From assembly GCA_950059165.1 (NCBI GenBank), contig CATLUC010000064.1, positions 2,086-9,099 on the forward strand: DNA of 7,014 bases, written 5' to 3'. The first letter of the stretch is position 1. Each line of letters starts with the position of its first letter. The position numbers were made by a program, and so were the translations under genes. The stretch comes from an uncultured Clostridium sp. (lineage in GTDB: Bacteria > Bacillota > Clostridia > TANB77 > CAG-508). Positions 6,667-7,014 of this stretch are shown one piece after another. Below the pieces are notes generated by a model. The model was not told the DNA's origin, ran no database searches, and saw nothing but the letters and a program-made list of their open reading frames with translations.

Positions 6667-6672
6667 CCTCCT
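6667..6672 (-). promoter_or_regulatory. Ribosome binding site of the Rpn gene
   Basis: AGGAGG on the minus strand, 7 nt before ATA 6659-6657 and 4 nt before ATT 6662-6660. It marks the original translation start and shows that the present start codon is not ATG, GTG or TTG. Confidence 0.7.
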
Positions 6673-6674
6673 TT

Positions 6675-6703
6675 ATTATACCAATTGTTTTTTACTTTTT
6701 CAA
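6675..6703 (-). promoter_or_regulatory. σA-type promoter just upstream of the Rpn gene
   Basis: TTGAAA (6703-6698), 17 bp, then a perfect TATAAT (6680-6675) with an extended -10 TGG. Transcription would begin near 6668, inside the AGGAGG, so transcripts from here would carry only a partial ribosome binding site. Confidence 0.65.
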
Positions 6704-7014
6704 GTACTTAGTATAATTTTACTATTTTTTATAAAATACATTTAGGTAGCTTGTTTTTCTTTTGTTTGTAAAATTAGCTCCTTTCATATTTTAAATTTTT
6801 TGTTTTTTGGATTTTTGTTTTAGAATTTTAATAAGATTTATAAATCTTTGATTTGAAAATTAATTAAAAGCTAGTAATAAATGTGCTAAATAGATTTTTA
6901 TACTTATACCACATATAGGAAAATTTGTAAACATAATTTTAGATTTTTTGTGAACTTTTCTGTTGTTGTGTCAATGATGTGAAACAAAAATATATAAAAA
7001 TTTAATCTATATAA
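6704..7014. other. Gene-free AT-rich region
   Basis: No supportable gene is seen in these roughly 310 bases. Present are one promoter-like site on the minus strand (6903-6931), a perfect 16-nt palindrome AAGATTTATAAATCTT (6833-6848), and a 21-codon minus-strand ORF starting MKGANFTNKRK with no ribosome binding site. The last bases repeat a 12-mer (TTAATCTATATA, 7002-7013) also found in the hairpin at 5618-5629. No tRNA, rRNA or CRISPR repeat is seen. Confidence 0.6.
6903..6931 (-). promoter_or_regulatory. Possible upstream σA-type promoter
   Basis: TTTACA (6931-6926), 17 bp, TATAAG (6908-6903), preceded by an extended -10 TGG. It points toward the Rpn remnant and would give a leader of about 235 nt with no clear ORF, or a small RNA. 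Confidence 0.45.

Noticed and set aside
6969..6974. Minus-strand TTGACA near the window end
   Set aside because: The position 17 bp downstream reads ACAAAA, with no acceptable -10.

Overview
This AT-rich window carries the RNA polymerase β–β′ operon (rpoB, rpoC), read on the minus strand. The organism is most likely a low-GC member of the Clostridia (Bacillota). The support is the Firmicutes-type β and β′ sequences without the large proteobacterial insertions, strong AGGAGG-like ribosome binding sites, the A/T-ending codon bias, and a Rpn-family (PD-(D/E)XK) transposase-like gene of a kind common in gut Clostridia. I cannot name the genus.

Layout in the direction of transcription (high to low coordinates). 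At 6660-7014 there is gene-free AT-rich DNA with two σA-type promoters. At 5670-6659 lies a broken Rpn-family nuclease/transposase gene. Its apparent start codon is ATA, and its frame is interrupted near codon 147 by about 140 bp holding three hairpins. At 5281-5669 there is a 59-nt hairpin (5588-5646), then a strong promoter (TTGACA, 17 bp, TAAAAT) and a leader of about 170 nt. At 1516-5280 is complete rpoB, starting at TTG (1254 aa) and ending in a very acidic tail. At 896-1515 is an unusually long rpoB–rpoC gap. It contains a ~120-nt imperfect palindrome touching the rpoB stop codon, a small unrecognised ORF that resembles a winged helix and may be frameshifted, and a short GC-richer stretch flanked by inverted repeats. 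At 1-895 are the first 298 codons of rpoC, starting at GTG.

The two RNA polymerase genes make the large catalytic subunits and are presumably co-transcribed from the promoter at 5456-5484. The parts that well-known families do not explain are the contents of the rpoB–rpoC gap, the multi-hairpin insertion in the Rpn gene, the rpoB leader and the acidic β tail. I found no convincing complete new system. The best candidates for undescribed biology are the gap palindrome with its small ORF and the multi-hairpin insertion.
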